A stretch of DNA of 46,411 nt from Kiritimatiellales bacterium (GTDB lineage Bacteria > Verrucomicrobiota > Kiritimatiellia > Kiritimatiellales > Pontiellaceae). The position numbers and the translations under genes were made by a program. The notes under the pieces were generated by a model. The model searched no databases. It saw nothing but the letters and a program-made list of their open reading frames with translations, and was not told the origin of the DNA. The stretch lies in the NCBI GenBank assembly GCA_016744085.1, contig JADGFE010000004.1, forward strand, positions 1 to 46,411. The letters are read 5' to 3'. Shown here piece by piece: positions 34,045 to 41,695 of the stretch; within the stretch, counting starts at the first letter, position 1; the number at the start of each line of letters is the position of its first letter.

Positions 34045-35856
34045 TTAATATACGTCTTTCTGGTAGCGTCCGTCTTTACGGAGCTGGACGAGGAATTGTT
34101 CGGCTTCTTCTTCGTTGAACCCGCCGTTGGACTGAACAACATCCAATAAGGCCAGGTGAACGTCATGTGCCATTCGGCCTTCGTCACCACAGATATAAAT
34201 GTGGGCGCCACGCTGAATCCAATCCCACAGCTCGGCAGAGCGTTCTGCAATACGGTGCTGTACATAGATTTTATTTTCCTGATCGCGCGAGAAGGCGAGA
34301 TCGATGCGTGATAGGGCGCCGCTTTCGAGGAAATCCTGCCATTCAATCTGGTAGAGGAAATCTTCCGTAAAATGCGGATTGCCAAAGAAGAGCCAATTTT
34401 CGCCGGAAGCTTCCGTTGCAGCACGTTCCTGTACAAAAGCACGGAACGGGGCAATGCCGGTGCCGGGGCCCACCATGATGATTGGTGTATTCGGATCCTG
34501 CGGTAAGCGGAAGTTGTCGTTGGATTCAACATAAACCGAAACTTCTTCACCCTCATTCAAGCGGTGCCCAAGATAACCGGATGCGCCACCCAGATGATAA
34601 TGACCGTGTGCATCGTATTCGACAACACCGAGAGTCAGATGTACTTCTTCTTCCACTTCAGCCTGACTGGAGGCAATCGAGTAGAGGCGCGGTGTAAGTT
34701 TGCGAAGTAGCCCAATGAAATCTTGCGGATCGATTTTGGCCGGGTTCTGGCGAACCACATCAATGATTTGGCGATCCTCAATATAGGCGTTCAGGCTTTC
34801 GGTTTCTGCGGAAAATTTACGTAACTCGTCGCTATTGGCCAGCTCTGCATAGTCCGTAACGAACGATGGATGGAGGAGGGTTAGTTCGTAAACTTCAACC
34901 AATGCATCATGAACACTCCGCGGGTCATCGCTCACATGGATAATACTTTCCGCATCGATCTGAAGCAGGGCGAGCAGGTCGGTAACGAGTTCCTCATCAT
35001 TCTTGAACCACACACCAAGAGAGTCGCCGGGTTCGTAGGTCAATCCGGAATCTTCCAGGCTGATTTCAATGTGACGAATATCTTTTTCGGAGTCGTTTCC
35101 TGTAATTTTCTGACACGTCAGCAACGGAGTCTTTAGCGGTTTTTTACGACTATAATGTGCCGAGCTGGCTGGAGCTGCTCCGCCGAAACCAACTGCCGGT
35201 GCCACGGCTGGAGCGCCGCCTTTAGGAATGATGGCTTTCATGGCTTCTACCGCTTTCGGTATCCACGCTTCCGCACCGTCATCAAAATCAACATCGAGTT
35301 CGACACGATCCATTACCCGTGTTCCGCCAAGTTCTTCCAATCGCGCATCAAAATCGCGACCGGTTTTGCAATAGAATTGATAGCTGCTATCGCCGAGGGC
35401 CAGAATGGAATAGTTAAAGTCCTTCAGCTTAGGCGCCTTGTTGGAGGCAAGGTATTCTACAATATTCAACGCGTCATCAGGTGGAGCGCCTTCGCCTTGC
35501 GTGCTGACGATTAGGCAGATATATTTAAGTTTTTTTAGATTTTTCTCTTTAAACTTACCGAGCGAAATCAGGTCGGTTGCAATGCCGGCTTCAAGGGCTG
35601 CTTCATTAAGTTCTTCAGCAACAGAACGGCAATGACCAGTCTGAGAACCATATATAATAGAAAGCACATTGTCCGAATTACCGGTCGCTCCTCCCTCAGG
35701 AAACGCCTGCCCGCCTAAGCCACCGCTGAGGCCCGTGAAGTAGCCGCCAAGCCACGCGAGATGGGCGGGCGTCAGTGTTTGGGCCACTTGGCTCAATTGC
35801 GTCAGAAGTTGGGGATCGAGCCCTGCCGGTGCTCCATTGGTAGGTTGTGTTGACAT
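34045..35856 (-). CDS. cysJ: Sulfite reductase NADPH flavoprotein alpha subunit
   Basis: 603 residues, as usual for CysJ. Flavodoxin domain (about 65-210): IIYGSQTGHCRSVAEELN, VSTQGEGAPPDDA, LGDSSYQFYCKTG. FAD-binding domain: TPRLYSIASSQ, LGGASGYLG. NADPH domain: IMVGPGTGIAPFRAFVQER, IYICGDEGRMAHDV, with the C-terminal YQKDVY. It carries electrons from NADPH through FAD and FMN to CysI. First gene of the operon. The N-terminal 60 residues (GAPAGLDPQLLTQLSQVAQ, LTPAHLAWLGGYFTGLSG) match the family's short leader. Confidence 0.96.
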   Translation of the reverse strand: MSTQPTNGAPAGLDPQLLTQLSQVAQTLTPAHLAWLGGYFTGLSGGLGGQAFPEGGATGNSDNVLSIIYGSQTGHCRSVAEELNEAALEAGIATDLISLGKFKEKNLKKLKYICLIVSTQGEGAPPDDALNIVEYLASNKAPKLKDFNYSILALGDSSYQFYCKTGRDFDARLEELGGTRVMDRVELDVDFDDGAEAWIPKAVEAMKAIIPKGGAPAVAPAVGFGGAAPASSAHYSRKKPLKTPLLTCQKITGNDSEKDIRHIEISLEDSGLTYEPGDSLGVWFKNDEELVTDLLALLQIDAESIIHVSDDPRSVHDALVEVYELTLLHPSFVTDYAELANSDELRKFSAETESLNAYIEDRQIIDVVRQNPAKIDPQDFIGLLRKLTPRLYSIASSQAEVEEEVHLTLGVVEYDAHGHYHLGGASGYLGHRLNEGEEVSVYVESNDNFRLPQDPNTPIIMVGPGTGIAPFRAFVQERAATEASGENWLFFGNPHFTEDFLYQIEWQDFLESGALSRIDLAFSRDQENKIYVQHRIAERSAELWDWIQRGAHIYICGDEGRMAHDVHLALLDVVQSNGGFNEEEAEQFLVQLRKDGRYQKDVY

Positions 35857-35943
35857 TTTTCTCTAAATCCTTGTTTCTATATGCCCTGAACGAGTCTATT
35901 AACAGGCGCGTTCGTTTGTTTGTTTTTGAAATTGATGGGGCGG

Positions 35944-35971
35944 ATAATAGCTGGAATGATGATCGTTTCAA
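35944..35971 (-). promoter_or_regulatory. Candidate promoter of cysJIH
   Basis: On the minus strand, -35 TTGAAA and -10 TATTAT with a 16-base spacer, about 88 bases before the cysJ ATG. An inverted repeat AATGAT...ATCATT surrounds the -35 element and might be an operator. Found by eye. Confidence 0.4.
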
Positions 35972-36033
35972 TCATTAAATTAAAAAACTGTACGTGATAT
36001 ACATGTTTTAAATACCTACAAAGGTGTGCATAA

Positions 36034-36822
36034 ATGCAAGACAGCTCTATTTCCATTGCTTATTCTCCCTGCCCAAACGATACGTTTATCTTTAATCAAT
36101 TGGCGCAACAGGCTGGTGTTAAAACGTATCTGCATGACGTTGAGACGCTGAATAATTTTGCATTCGAGGATAAATACGACATCACAAAGCTCTCTTTTCA
36201 TGCGTGGATCCTGCTGAAAGACCGCTATGAATTGCTCAATGTGGGCTCCGCGTTGGGGCGAGGGTGCGGCCCGTTGGTGATTTCCAAGGATGAGAATTCG
36301 CTGAATGCGGACTCCGTAATTGCGGTGCCGGGCGAATATACCACCGCCCATCTTTTGCTCCGACTTTGGAGCCCGCAGCTTCATAACCGCATATTCATGC
36401 CGTTCGATCAGATTATGGATGCGGTGGAAAATGGAGAGGCGGATGCAGGTGTAATTATTCACGAAGGTCGCTTTGTTTATCAAGATCGAGGATTTAAATG
36501 CCTGCAGGATCTGGGTGAATGGTGGGAGAGCACCACCGGACAACCGATTCCTTTGGGTTGTATTGCGGCCCGTAAATCACTTGGCGCCGCTCGCATCAGT
36601 GAAATTGAGGATGCATTGAAAAAATCAATTCTGTTGGCATTCGATGATCCTGAATCCGCAACTGAATACATTAAGGCGCATGCTCAAGAGCTGGACGATG
36701 CCGTAACGAGTGAACACATTAAAACTTACGTAAATGATTTTACCCTCGACCTCGGCGATGAAGGCCGCACGGCGATTGCCAAATTAGAGGAAATGGCGAA
36801 AGCCACTGGAGTGATCCAATGA
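36034..36822 (+). CDS. mqnD: 1,4-Dihydroxy-6-naphthoate synthase
   Basis: 262 residues; SD AAGGTG. The signature YSPCPNDTFIF at residues 9-19 identifies MqnD. Then DVETLNNFAF, ITKLSFHAW, GCGPLVISK and the gate region PGEYTTAHLLLRLW; IIHEGRF and PIPLGCIAARK are also typical. It acts late in the futalosine menaquinone pathway, converting cyclic dehypoxanthine futalosine to 1,4-dihydroxy-6-naphthoate. First gene of a tight operon: its stop overlaps the next start (ATGA). Confidence 0.93.
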   Translation: MQDSSISIAYSPCPNDTFIFNQLAQQAGVKTYLHDVETLNNFAFEDKYDITKLSFHAWILLKDRYELLNVGSALGRGCGPLVISKDENSLNADSVIAVPGEYTTAHLLLRLWSPQLHNRIFMPFDQIMDAVENGEADAGVIIHEGRFVYQDRGFKCLQDLGEWWESTTGQPIPLGCIAARKSLGAARISEIEDALKKSILLAFDDPESATEYIKAHAQELDDAVTSEHIKTYVNDFTLDLGDEGRTAIAKLEEMAKATGVIQ

Positions 36823-38210
36823 TTGGAGTTTTATTCGCTACCCAAATGGAAGCACAACCGTTTCTGGACCGAGGTGTTCCGGAAGGGGTGATTGTGGAAA
36901 TCTCGGAAGAGATGGGGTTGGAAGCCGCGCGCATTGCCACCGAAAAGTTGGTGAAAGAGCATGGTTGTACGACAATCATTAATGCCGGAGTTTGCGGTGC
37001 CCTAAACAACCGTCTTGAACGAGGCGCAGTCTATAGAGTCTCGATGGTTAGCATTGAAGAGTTGAAAGCAGCGGTGAATGTTGGCATCGGAATTGGATTA
37101 AAGCGGCTGGTTAGTGTGGAAGAACCGGTGTTTGATCCACAACGGAAGAAGGAACTTTCCAAATTTGGTGAACTGGTGGATATGGAGGGATATGCGATTG
37201 CCCGGGTTTGCGAAGAATTTGAAATACCCTGCATTATGCTCAAAGGGGTAACTGACTTTGGCGACGTAAATGGAAAAGACGATATCCAGAAGCACATTGC
37301 TCCGGTGTCGGAGACGGTTGCCGATGCAATTTTTCAGTGCCTCGAGAAACCGGAATCCAACGATTCCGATGAGAAAACTGGCTTTTGGCAAAAAATCCAT
37401 TCGTTTACTAAAGTGGAGCATACCATTTTCAGCCTGCCGCTTTTATTTGCCGGTGCGTGGATCGGGGCAGGGGGGATGCCTTCGTGGCGCATTCTCCTAT
37501 TAGTGGCTCTTGCTGGATTGGGTGCTAGAACGTTTGGCATGGCCATTAACCGTATTCTTGATCGAAATATTGATGCCAAAAATCCGCGCACTAAAAACAG
37601 AGAACTGGCTTCTGGAACATTGTCCATGGCGCAAGGCTACGGCGTAGCTGGCACTGGTATTGTCATTTATTTTATCGCATGCGCTTTGCTGGGGCCGTTG
37701 GTGCTGAAGCTTTCGCTGTTCCCTTTGGTTCCGCTGGCGGTGTATTCGCTGCTCAAACGGTTTACACCCTTATGTCACTATGGCATTGGGGTAGCGCTTG
37801 GTGTAGCCCCCCTTGCTGCATTTATTGCCGTAACCAACAGTCTGTCCTTTCCCGTTGAGCTGGTGCTACTGTCGCTCTTTACCTTTTTCTGGATTAGCGG
37901 ATTCGATATTATCTATGCCTTGCTGGATATTGATTTTGACCGGGCTAATAACGTGCGGAGCATCCCGGCAACGCTCGGAGCAAAAGGGGCTCAGCTGGTC
38001 GCGGCGATTACCCACCTAATTTCTTTTGCCGTACTCGTGATGCTATGGATTCCGACGGATTCCATTTTTGCAACGCTGGCTATGCTGGTTTCGGCTGGAG
38101 CATTTGGTGCGGCTTACTTGCAAAGTATTCCTATTCCGGTTAGGTTTTTCCCAATCTCTGCTATTGCTGGAATCGCCGGCGCATTGGTAGTACTATTTGG
38201 AGTCGGATGA
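36819..38210 (+). CDS. Fused futalosine hydrolase (MqnB) and UbiA-family prenyltransferase (MqnP)
   Basis: 463 residues. Residues about 1-185 are a nucleoside hydrolase of the MTA/SAH nucleosidase type: MIGVLFATQMEAQPFL, IINAGVCGALNNRL, LVDMEGYAIARVCEE and ITDFGDVN-like LKGVTDFGDVN with the catalytic Asp. A short acidic linker (about 186-195) leads to a UbiA prenyltransferase: GFWQKIHSFTKVEHTIFSLPLLF, MAINRILDRNIDAKNPRTKN (DxxxD), FDIIYALLDIDFDRANNV (second acidic motif), and about eight helices. MqnB removes hypoxanthine from aminodeoxyfutalosine or futalosine. MqnP prenylates dihydroxynaphthoate. Joining them in one chain is unusual. Its stop overlaps ubiX. Confidence 0.88.
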   Translation: MIGVLFATQMEAQPFLDRGVPEGVIVEISEEMGLEAARIATEKLVKEHGCTTIINAGVCGALNNRLERGAVYRVSMVSIEELKAAVNVGIGIGLKRLVSVEEPVFDPQRKKELSKFGELVDMEGYAIARVCEEFEIPCIMLKGVTDFGDVNGKDDIQKHIAPVSETVADAIFQCLEKPESNDSDEKTGFWQKIHSFTKVEHTIFSLPLLFAGAWIGAGGMPSWRILLLVALAGLGARTFGMAINRILDRNIDAKNPRTKNRELASGTLSMAQGYGVAGTGIVIYFIACALLGPLVLKLSLFPLVPLAVYSLLKRFTPLCHYGIGVALGVAPLAAFIAVTNSLSFPVELVLLSLFTFFWISGFDIIYALLDIDFDRANNVRSIPATLGAKGAQLVAAITHLISFAVLVMLWIPTDSIFATLAMLVSAGAFGAAYLQSIPIPVRFFPISAIAGIAGALVVLFGVG

Positions 38211-38770
38211 TGAATCTGGTTGTGGCAATAACGGGCGCCTCGGGTGCCTTGGCAGCAAAGCTGTTGATGGAAAAGTCAAAGTGGCCGGTAACGCTGGTTT
38301 CGAGCAAGATGGGTCGTGTGGTCTATGAGCAGGAGGTCGGCCCTTTCTCCGAGTTGGAAACGTTGGCAGACAAGGTTTGGAAAGACGGCGACCTGACGGC
38401 AACCATTGCTTCAGGATCTGTACCGACCGCTGGAATGATTATTATGCCTTGTTCGGCCAATACACTGGGGAAAGTTGCAGCAGGCATCGCAGATTCTCTT
38501 GTGACACGCGCGGCGCATTGCCAATTGAAAGAGGGCCGCAAAGTCGTGCTGTGTATTCGCGAAGCTCCCTGGACCTTGCTGAATGCACAAAATGCGGTAA
38601 GCATTGCGGCGGCAGGCGGAACGATCATGCCGATGTCACCTCCCTATTATATGTCGAAGGGCCGCGATCCCAATACGGTATCGATGGCCGAAATGCTGGG
38701 GTTCTTTGTTGATCATGTGCTGTCGATTTTCGGACAGGAAGCTCCGCAGACTTGGGAAGATATCCGATGA
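38207..38770 (+). CDS. ubiX: UbiX-like flavin prenyltransferase
   Basis: 187 residues, typical UbiX length; start may be 38207 or the next ATG 38210. VVAITGASGALAAKLLME is the FMN-binding loop, and GMIIMPCSANTLGKVAAGIADSLVTRAAH with VLCIREAPWTLLNAQN are the phosphate and prenyl sites. It prenylates FMN to the cofactor used by UbiD-type decarboxylases. In the futalosine pathway a UbiD-like enzyme (MqnL) decarboxylates the prenylated naphthoate. That enzyme is not in the window. It overlaps the fusion gene upstream and ubiE downstream. Confidence 0.92.
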   Translation: MMNLVVAITGASGALAAKLLMEKSKWPVTLVSSKMGRVVYEQEVGPFSELETLADKVWKDGDLTATIASGSVPTAGMIIMPCSANTLGKVAAGIADSLVTRAAHCQLKEGRKVVLCIREAPWTLLNAQNAVSIAAAGGTIMPMSPPYYMSKGRDPNTVSMAEMLGFFVDHVLSIFGQEAPQTWEDIR

Positions 38771-39480
38771 GTGAATCCGAGCGCGATACCCTGATTTCCG
38801 CGGAAGAAAATCGTGATATGTTTGATCGCATTGCCAAAAATTACGATGTGGCAAACCGGGCCATTTCAATGGGAATGGATAAAGGCTGGCGGCGTAAGAC
38901 TATTGGGCTTCTGAAGCCGTTCCGTGCAGGGCGCTATCTCGACATTGGTACCGGTACCGGTGATCTTGTTTTTGAGATTCTCGACCAATCCGGAAATGTG
39001 TTGATCGATGGAATTGATCCGGCAGAACAAATGCTGGAAATTGCCCGGGATAAAGCGGAAAAACGTCAGGTTGGCGACACGGTTTCCTTTCTGGTTGCCG
39101 ACGCACTGGATTTGCCGATGGAAAGCGATACCTATGATGGTATTGTTTCCGGGTTTTGTTTTCGGAATATTGAGCGTCGGCAAAAAGCTTTGGCTGAAAT
39201 GATGCGTGTTTTAAAGCCGGGCGGCATGCTGGTGATTCTTGAGGCCACGTATCCGGCCAATGCACTGGTTCGCTTGGGGTATAAGTTATACCGTCCACTT
39301 GTTCCGCTGATCGGTAAGCTATTAGGTGGCGGGTCGGCCTATAAATATTTAATGGATTCAATTGAAGATTTTCCCCGCCCTGAAACAGTGACGGATATGT
39401 TCGGTGCCGCCGGTTTTTCCGGCGTTCAATACAAGTCTCTTACATTCGGGACCGTGTGCATATTTTCGGGAAAGAAATAG
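38767..39480 (+). CDS. ubiE: Demethylmenaquinone/ubiquinone C-methyltransferase
   Basis: 237 residues from ATG 38767 (the track's start is inside ubiX). UbiE motif FDRIAKNYDVANRAISMGMDKGWRR, SAM motif I YLDIGTGTGDLVFE, DGIDPAEQML, then VSGFCFRNIERRQKALAEMMRVLKPGG. It adds the methyl group to the quinone ring in the last step of menaquinone synthesis. Overlaps ubiX by 4 bases (ATGA), so it is translationally coupled. In a futalosine-pathway organism the product is menaquinone. Confidence 0.94.
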   Translation: MSESERDTLISAEENRDMFDRIAKNYDVANRAISMGMDKGWRRKTIGLLKPFRAGRYLDIGTGTGDLVFEILDQSGNVLIDGIDPAEQMLEIARDKAEKRQVGDTVSFLVADALDLPMESDTYDGIVSGFCFRNIERRQKALAEMMRVLKPGGMLVILEATYPANALVRLGYKLYRPLVPLIGKLLGGGSAYKYLMDSIEDFPRPETVTDMFGAAGFSGVQYKSLTFGTVCIFSGKK

Positions 39481-39486
39481 ACGACC

Positions 39487-40269
39487 ATGAAAGATGAATT
39501 TATTTTTGCAGGTGCTCCCTATAGTAATTCGGCCCCACTGGTCGATAAGCTTATTGAAGTAGATACCCGTGTCCGGGTGATGAACGATCATCCGGCAAAT
39601 TTGGCGCGTGATCTGAATGAGGGAAAGGCGGATGTGGCGCTAATTCCTGTGGCTCACCTGTTTAACCATCCTGAGCTGACGATGCTCAAAGGTTTGGGCG
39701 TTGCGGCTGATGGGCCTGTAAAAAGTGTGCTTCTGAAATGTAATAAGCCGATGGGGAAGATTAAAACGATTTGTCGTGATCCTGCATCGGCCACATCCAA
39801 TGCGTTAGCCGAGATCCTGATGCGGAAGTATTTTAAACAGAACATTGAAATGTGTGATTTCAAAGCGGTCGACAAGCCCGATGCGACTGTGGTAATCGGG
39901 GACCGTGCTCTGTGTGCTGATCCGGCCCCGGCCGGTGACATTGATTTGGCTGAGGCCTGGCAAAAGTGGACCAAGTTGCCTTTTGTGTTTGCTGTATGGG
40001 CTGTGAGAAAAGATTTTGAGCATATTGATGAGGTTACAAAAATAGCGCATAAGGCCTATCAACAAGGGTTTTTGGCCACAGAAGATATTGCCGCGCGCTT
40101 TTCCGAACAGCTGGGTGGGACCTATCTATTTTGGCTGGATTACCTCGATAATTCAATTTACTACAAGCTGGATGCAAGAGATCTGGAAGGAATGAATCGA
40201 TTCCAAAAACTGCTTAGGGGAATGGATGATTTCAAGATACCGGGAAGAAACGTGGCCTTTACTTCGTAA
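39487..40269 (+). CDS. mqnA: Chorismate dehydratase
   Basis: 260 residues. MqnA-type fold (same superfamily as MqnD): FAGAPYSNSAPLVDKL, DVALIPVAHLFNHPEL, ICRDPASATSNALAEIL and WTKLPFVFAVWAVRK, the last a strong MqnA marker. It dehydrates chorismate to 3-enolpyruvylbenzoate, the first step of the futalosine pathway. The chorismate comes from the shikimate pathway (aroK is at 4.5-5.0 kb). Starts 6 bases after ubiE. mqnC and mqnE, needed between this step and MqnB, are absent here. Confidence 0.9.
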   Translation: MKDEFIFAGAPYSNSAPLVDKLIEVDTRVRVMNDHPANLARDLNEGKADVALIPVAHLFNHPELTMLKGLGVAADGPVKSVLLKCNKPMGKIKTICRDPASATSNALAEILMRKYFKQNIEMCDFKAVDKPDATVVIGDRALCADPAPAGDIDLAEAWQKWTKLPFVFAVWAVRKDFEHIDEVTKIAHKAYQQGFLATEDIAARFSEQLGGTYLFWLDYLDNSIYYKLDARDLEGMNRFQKLLRGMDDFKIPGRNVAFTS

Positions 40270-40340
40270 AGAACCACGTCCTACACCACTGGATTGATCA
40301 ATTGGAGTTTGGTGAAAAAAGCAGCGGTGTAGCAACAGTG

Positions 40341-41193
40341 TTAAACAACAACCAAAAAATCAGGGTTTTTTACGGCTGAATTCGCTGCAATGAGAAGCTT
40401 TCTCATAACGGCTGTTAATACGACTTTTTTAGGGCGATGATTGACTTCAACCAAGCGGGTGTAGAACTCCTTCATAGCGGGATTGTGCTGGATTGCCGCT
40501 ATCCCTGTTGTAGGGAGCCAAGCCCGCAAGAGCCGTCGCTCTCTGTCGAGAAATCGTACCAATCTCTGGAAGATGGGCAAGCAACGTTGCGGAGCAAACT
40601 TTTCCAAGCCCCGTGATGCGTTCGATGCATTGAGCCTTTTTCTTCATGTCGGCATCTTCTCGAATCGTTTTCGCGATCTTCTTCTCAATGGACTTAATTT
40701 CCCGCTCTATCCATCGCAGATGCTTTTGCACCATCTTGCGGAGGATTGAATCGCCCGCTGTTTCAAGACGATTGGTTTTGGCGGTGCGCATTTCCGTGAG
40801 CTGTTGGCGGCGGTCGACAAGGGCGGTAAGGGAACGCTGCTGTTTGGACGGTTTTTCGGCGGGCTCAGGATGCGTGTTGTCCGCAAAGGCGGTTATGACG
40901 CGCGCATCAATGGCATCCGTCTTTGCCAGCTGGCCAATGCCGATGGCATAGTGCCTGACCCGGGCGGGGTTAACGATGCTGGCGGCACCGCCTGCCGCCA
41001 TGATCATCCAGGCAGGCAGTCGTTCGTATCCCCCGGTGGATTCGAACACAAAATGAACCTTCCCGGCACGGGCCATAAGCGACCGGGAGCCTTTGACGGT
41101 GTTTTCAAAGCGCACCGTTTTTCCGTTAATCAATGCATCCAAATGCTTCTTGGCAACATCCACCCCACAATATACTTTTCCTTCGTGTTTCAT
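40341..41193 (-). pseudogene. IS110-family transposase, frameshifted with an internal deletion
   Basis: The first frame (40447-41193) has the RuvC-like DEDD region: YCGVDVAKKHLDA, FESTGGYERLPAW and KTDAIDARVITAF. The helix-hairpin part IERITGLGKVCSATLLAHLP and the C-terminal LAGLAPYNRDSG follow. After NRDSG the reading continues in another frame as IAAIQHNPAMKEFYTRL and KVVLTAVMRKLLIAANSAV (part of 40341-40607), the usual C-terminus. About 25 residues normally lying between are missing, so the element has lost DNA and frame. SD AAGAAGGAG precedes the ATG. IS110 recombinases act with a bridge RNA; this copy should be inactive. Confidence 0.85.
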
Positions 41194-41385
41194 GTTGACT
41201 CCTTCTTGTTAATGCGAGCTCGCTTCCGCGGCTCATGCAACAGTTCGAGTTTAACATGGCAACCACCCGGCGGATCTTGTCTACACCACGTTCTGCCCAC
41301 GGGCGAACTAGGACGTGCTCGATCTCACCTGGGCGGGAACCGCTCTCCGTCTGCCAACGGGGAGCGGCACTCCAATCCGATTCAC
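41194..41385 (-). other. Non-coding IS110 upstream region, possible relic of a bridge RNA
   Basis: This is the segment upstream of the IS110 transposase on its coding strand. It contains a stem CCGCTCTCCGT / ACGGGGAGCGG (41340-41367, loop CTGCCA, 11 pairs with one G-T). IS110-group elements carry their bridge RNA in the left end before the transposase (established). That this stem is such a relic is inference. Confidence 0.35.
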
Positions 41386-41440
41386 GGAAAAAAGGATTTA
41401 TCCGACGGATAAAGAGTCCATTCTCTAAATCCTTTTTCCC
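41386..41440. repeat. Nested inverted repeat (long AT-rich stem)
   Basis: GGAAAAAAGGATTTA (41386-41400) faces TAAATCCTTTTTCC (41426-41439), giving about 13 paired bases. Inside it TTTATCCG A CGGATAAA (41397-41413) is a perfect 8-bp palindrome, and AGAGTCCATTCTCT forms another small hairpin. It could act as a bidirectional terminator or mark an element end. Confidence 0.55.
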
Positions 41441-41518
41441 TACCTGCTTTGAATTCGGTGGGGGTAATATACAAGGACGTGCCTCTCCGCGAAGCGGAGG
41501 GCGCGTTTCCGGCAGGTA
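41441..41518. repeat. Inverted repeat TACCTGC...GCAGGTA around a CTCCGC/GCGGAG hairpin
   Basis: TACCTGC (41441-41447) faces GCAGGTA (41512-41518). Between them CTCCGC GAA GCGGAG (41485-41499) is a perfect 6-bp hairpin. Directly continues the previous nested repeat. No gene lies within. Confidence 0.5.
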
Positions 41519-41695
41519 AATGGGGTTTCAAGATTTTCCGAACCCCTTAGCTCGTCCAAAAAGGTATAAACCGTCCCGTCCCTACTAATAGGGCTAGGCA
41601 CGGAGCACGTATTTTGAACGTAATGGCTTATTTTTTTAACTTGATTCAGTATCTATCCATGTCTAAATTTCGGCCTTTGTAGCTGGGGTGTAGCC
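41519..41695. other. Non-coding leader region before the PEP-CTERM gene
   Basis: 177 bases with a stem GGGGTT / AACCCC (about 41525-41548) and the GGCACGG element. In-frame codons upstream of the signal peptide end at a TGA (41642). No other gene recognised. Confidence 0.4.
41597..41610 (+). promoter_or_regulatory. Possible sigma-54-like promoter element of the PEP-CTERM gene
   Basis: GGCACGG lies 10 bases before GT, giving GG-N10-GT where sigma-54 sites have GG-N10-GC; about 86 bases before the CDS. PEP-CTERM genes in some bacteria are sigma-54/PrsR-controlled (established elsewhere). The poor -12 element makes this tentative. Confidence 0.25.

Noticed and set aside
40281-41289. CTACACCAC repeated exactly 1000 bases apart around the IS110 relic
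   Set aside because: Nine bases is short; IS110 elements have no required direct repeats of this sort, so chance is likely.
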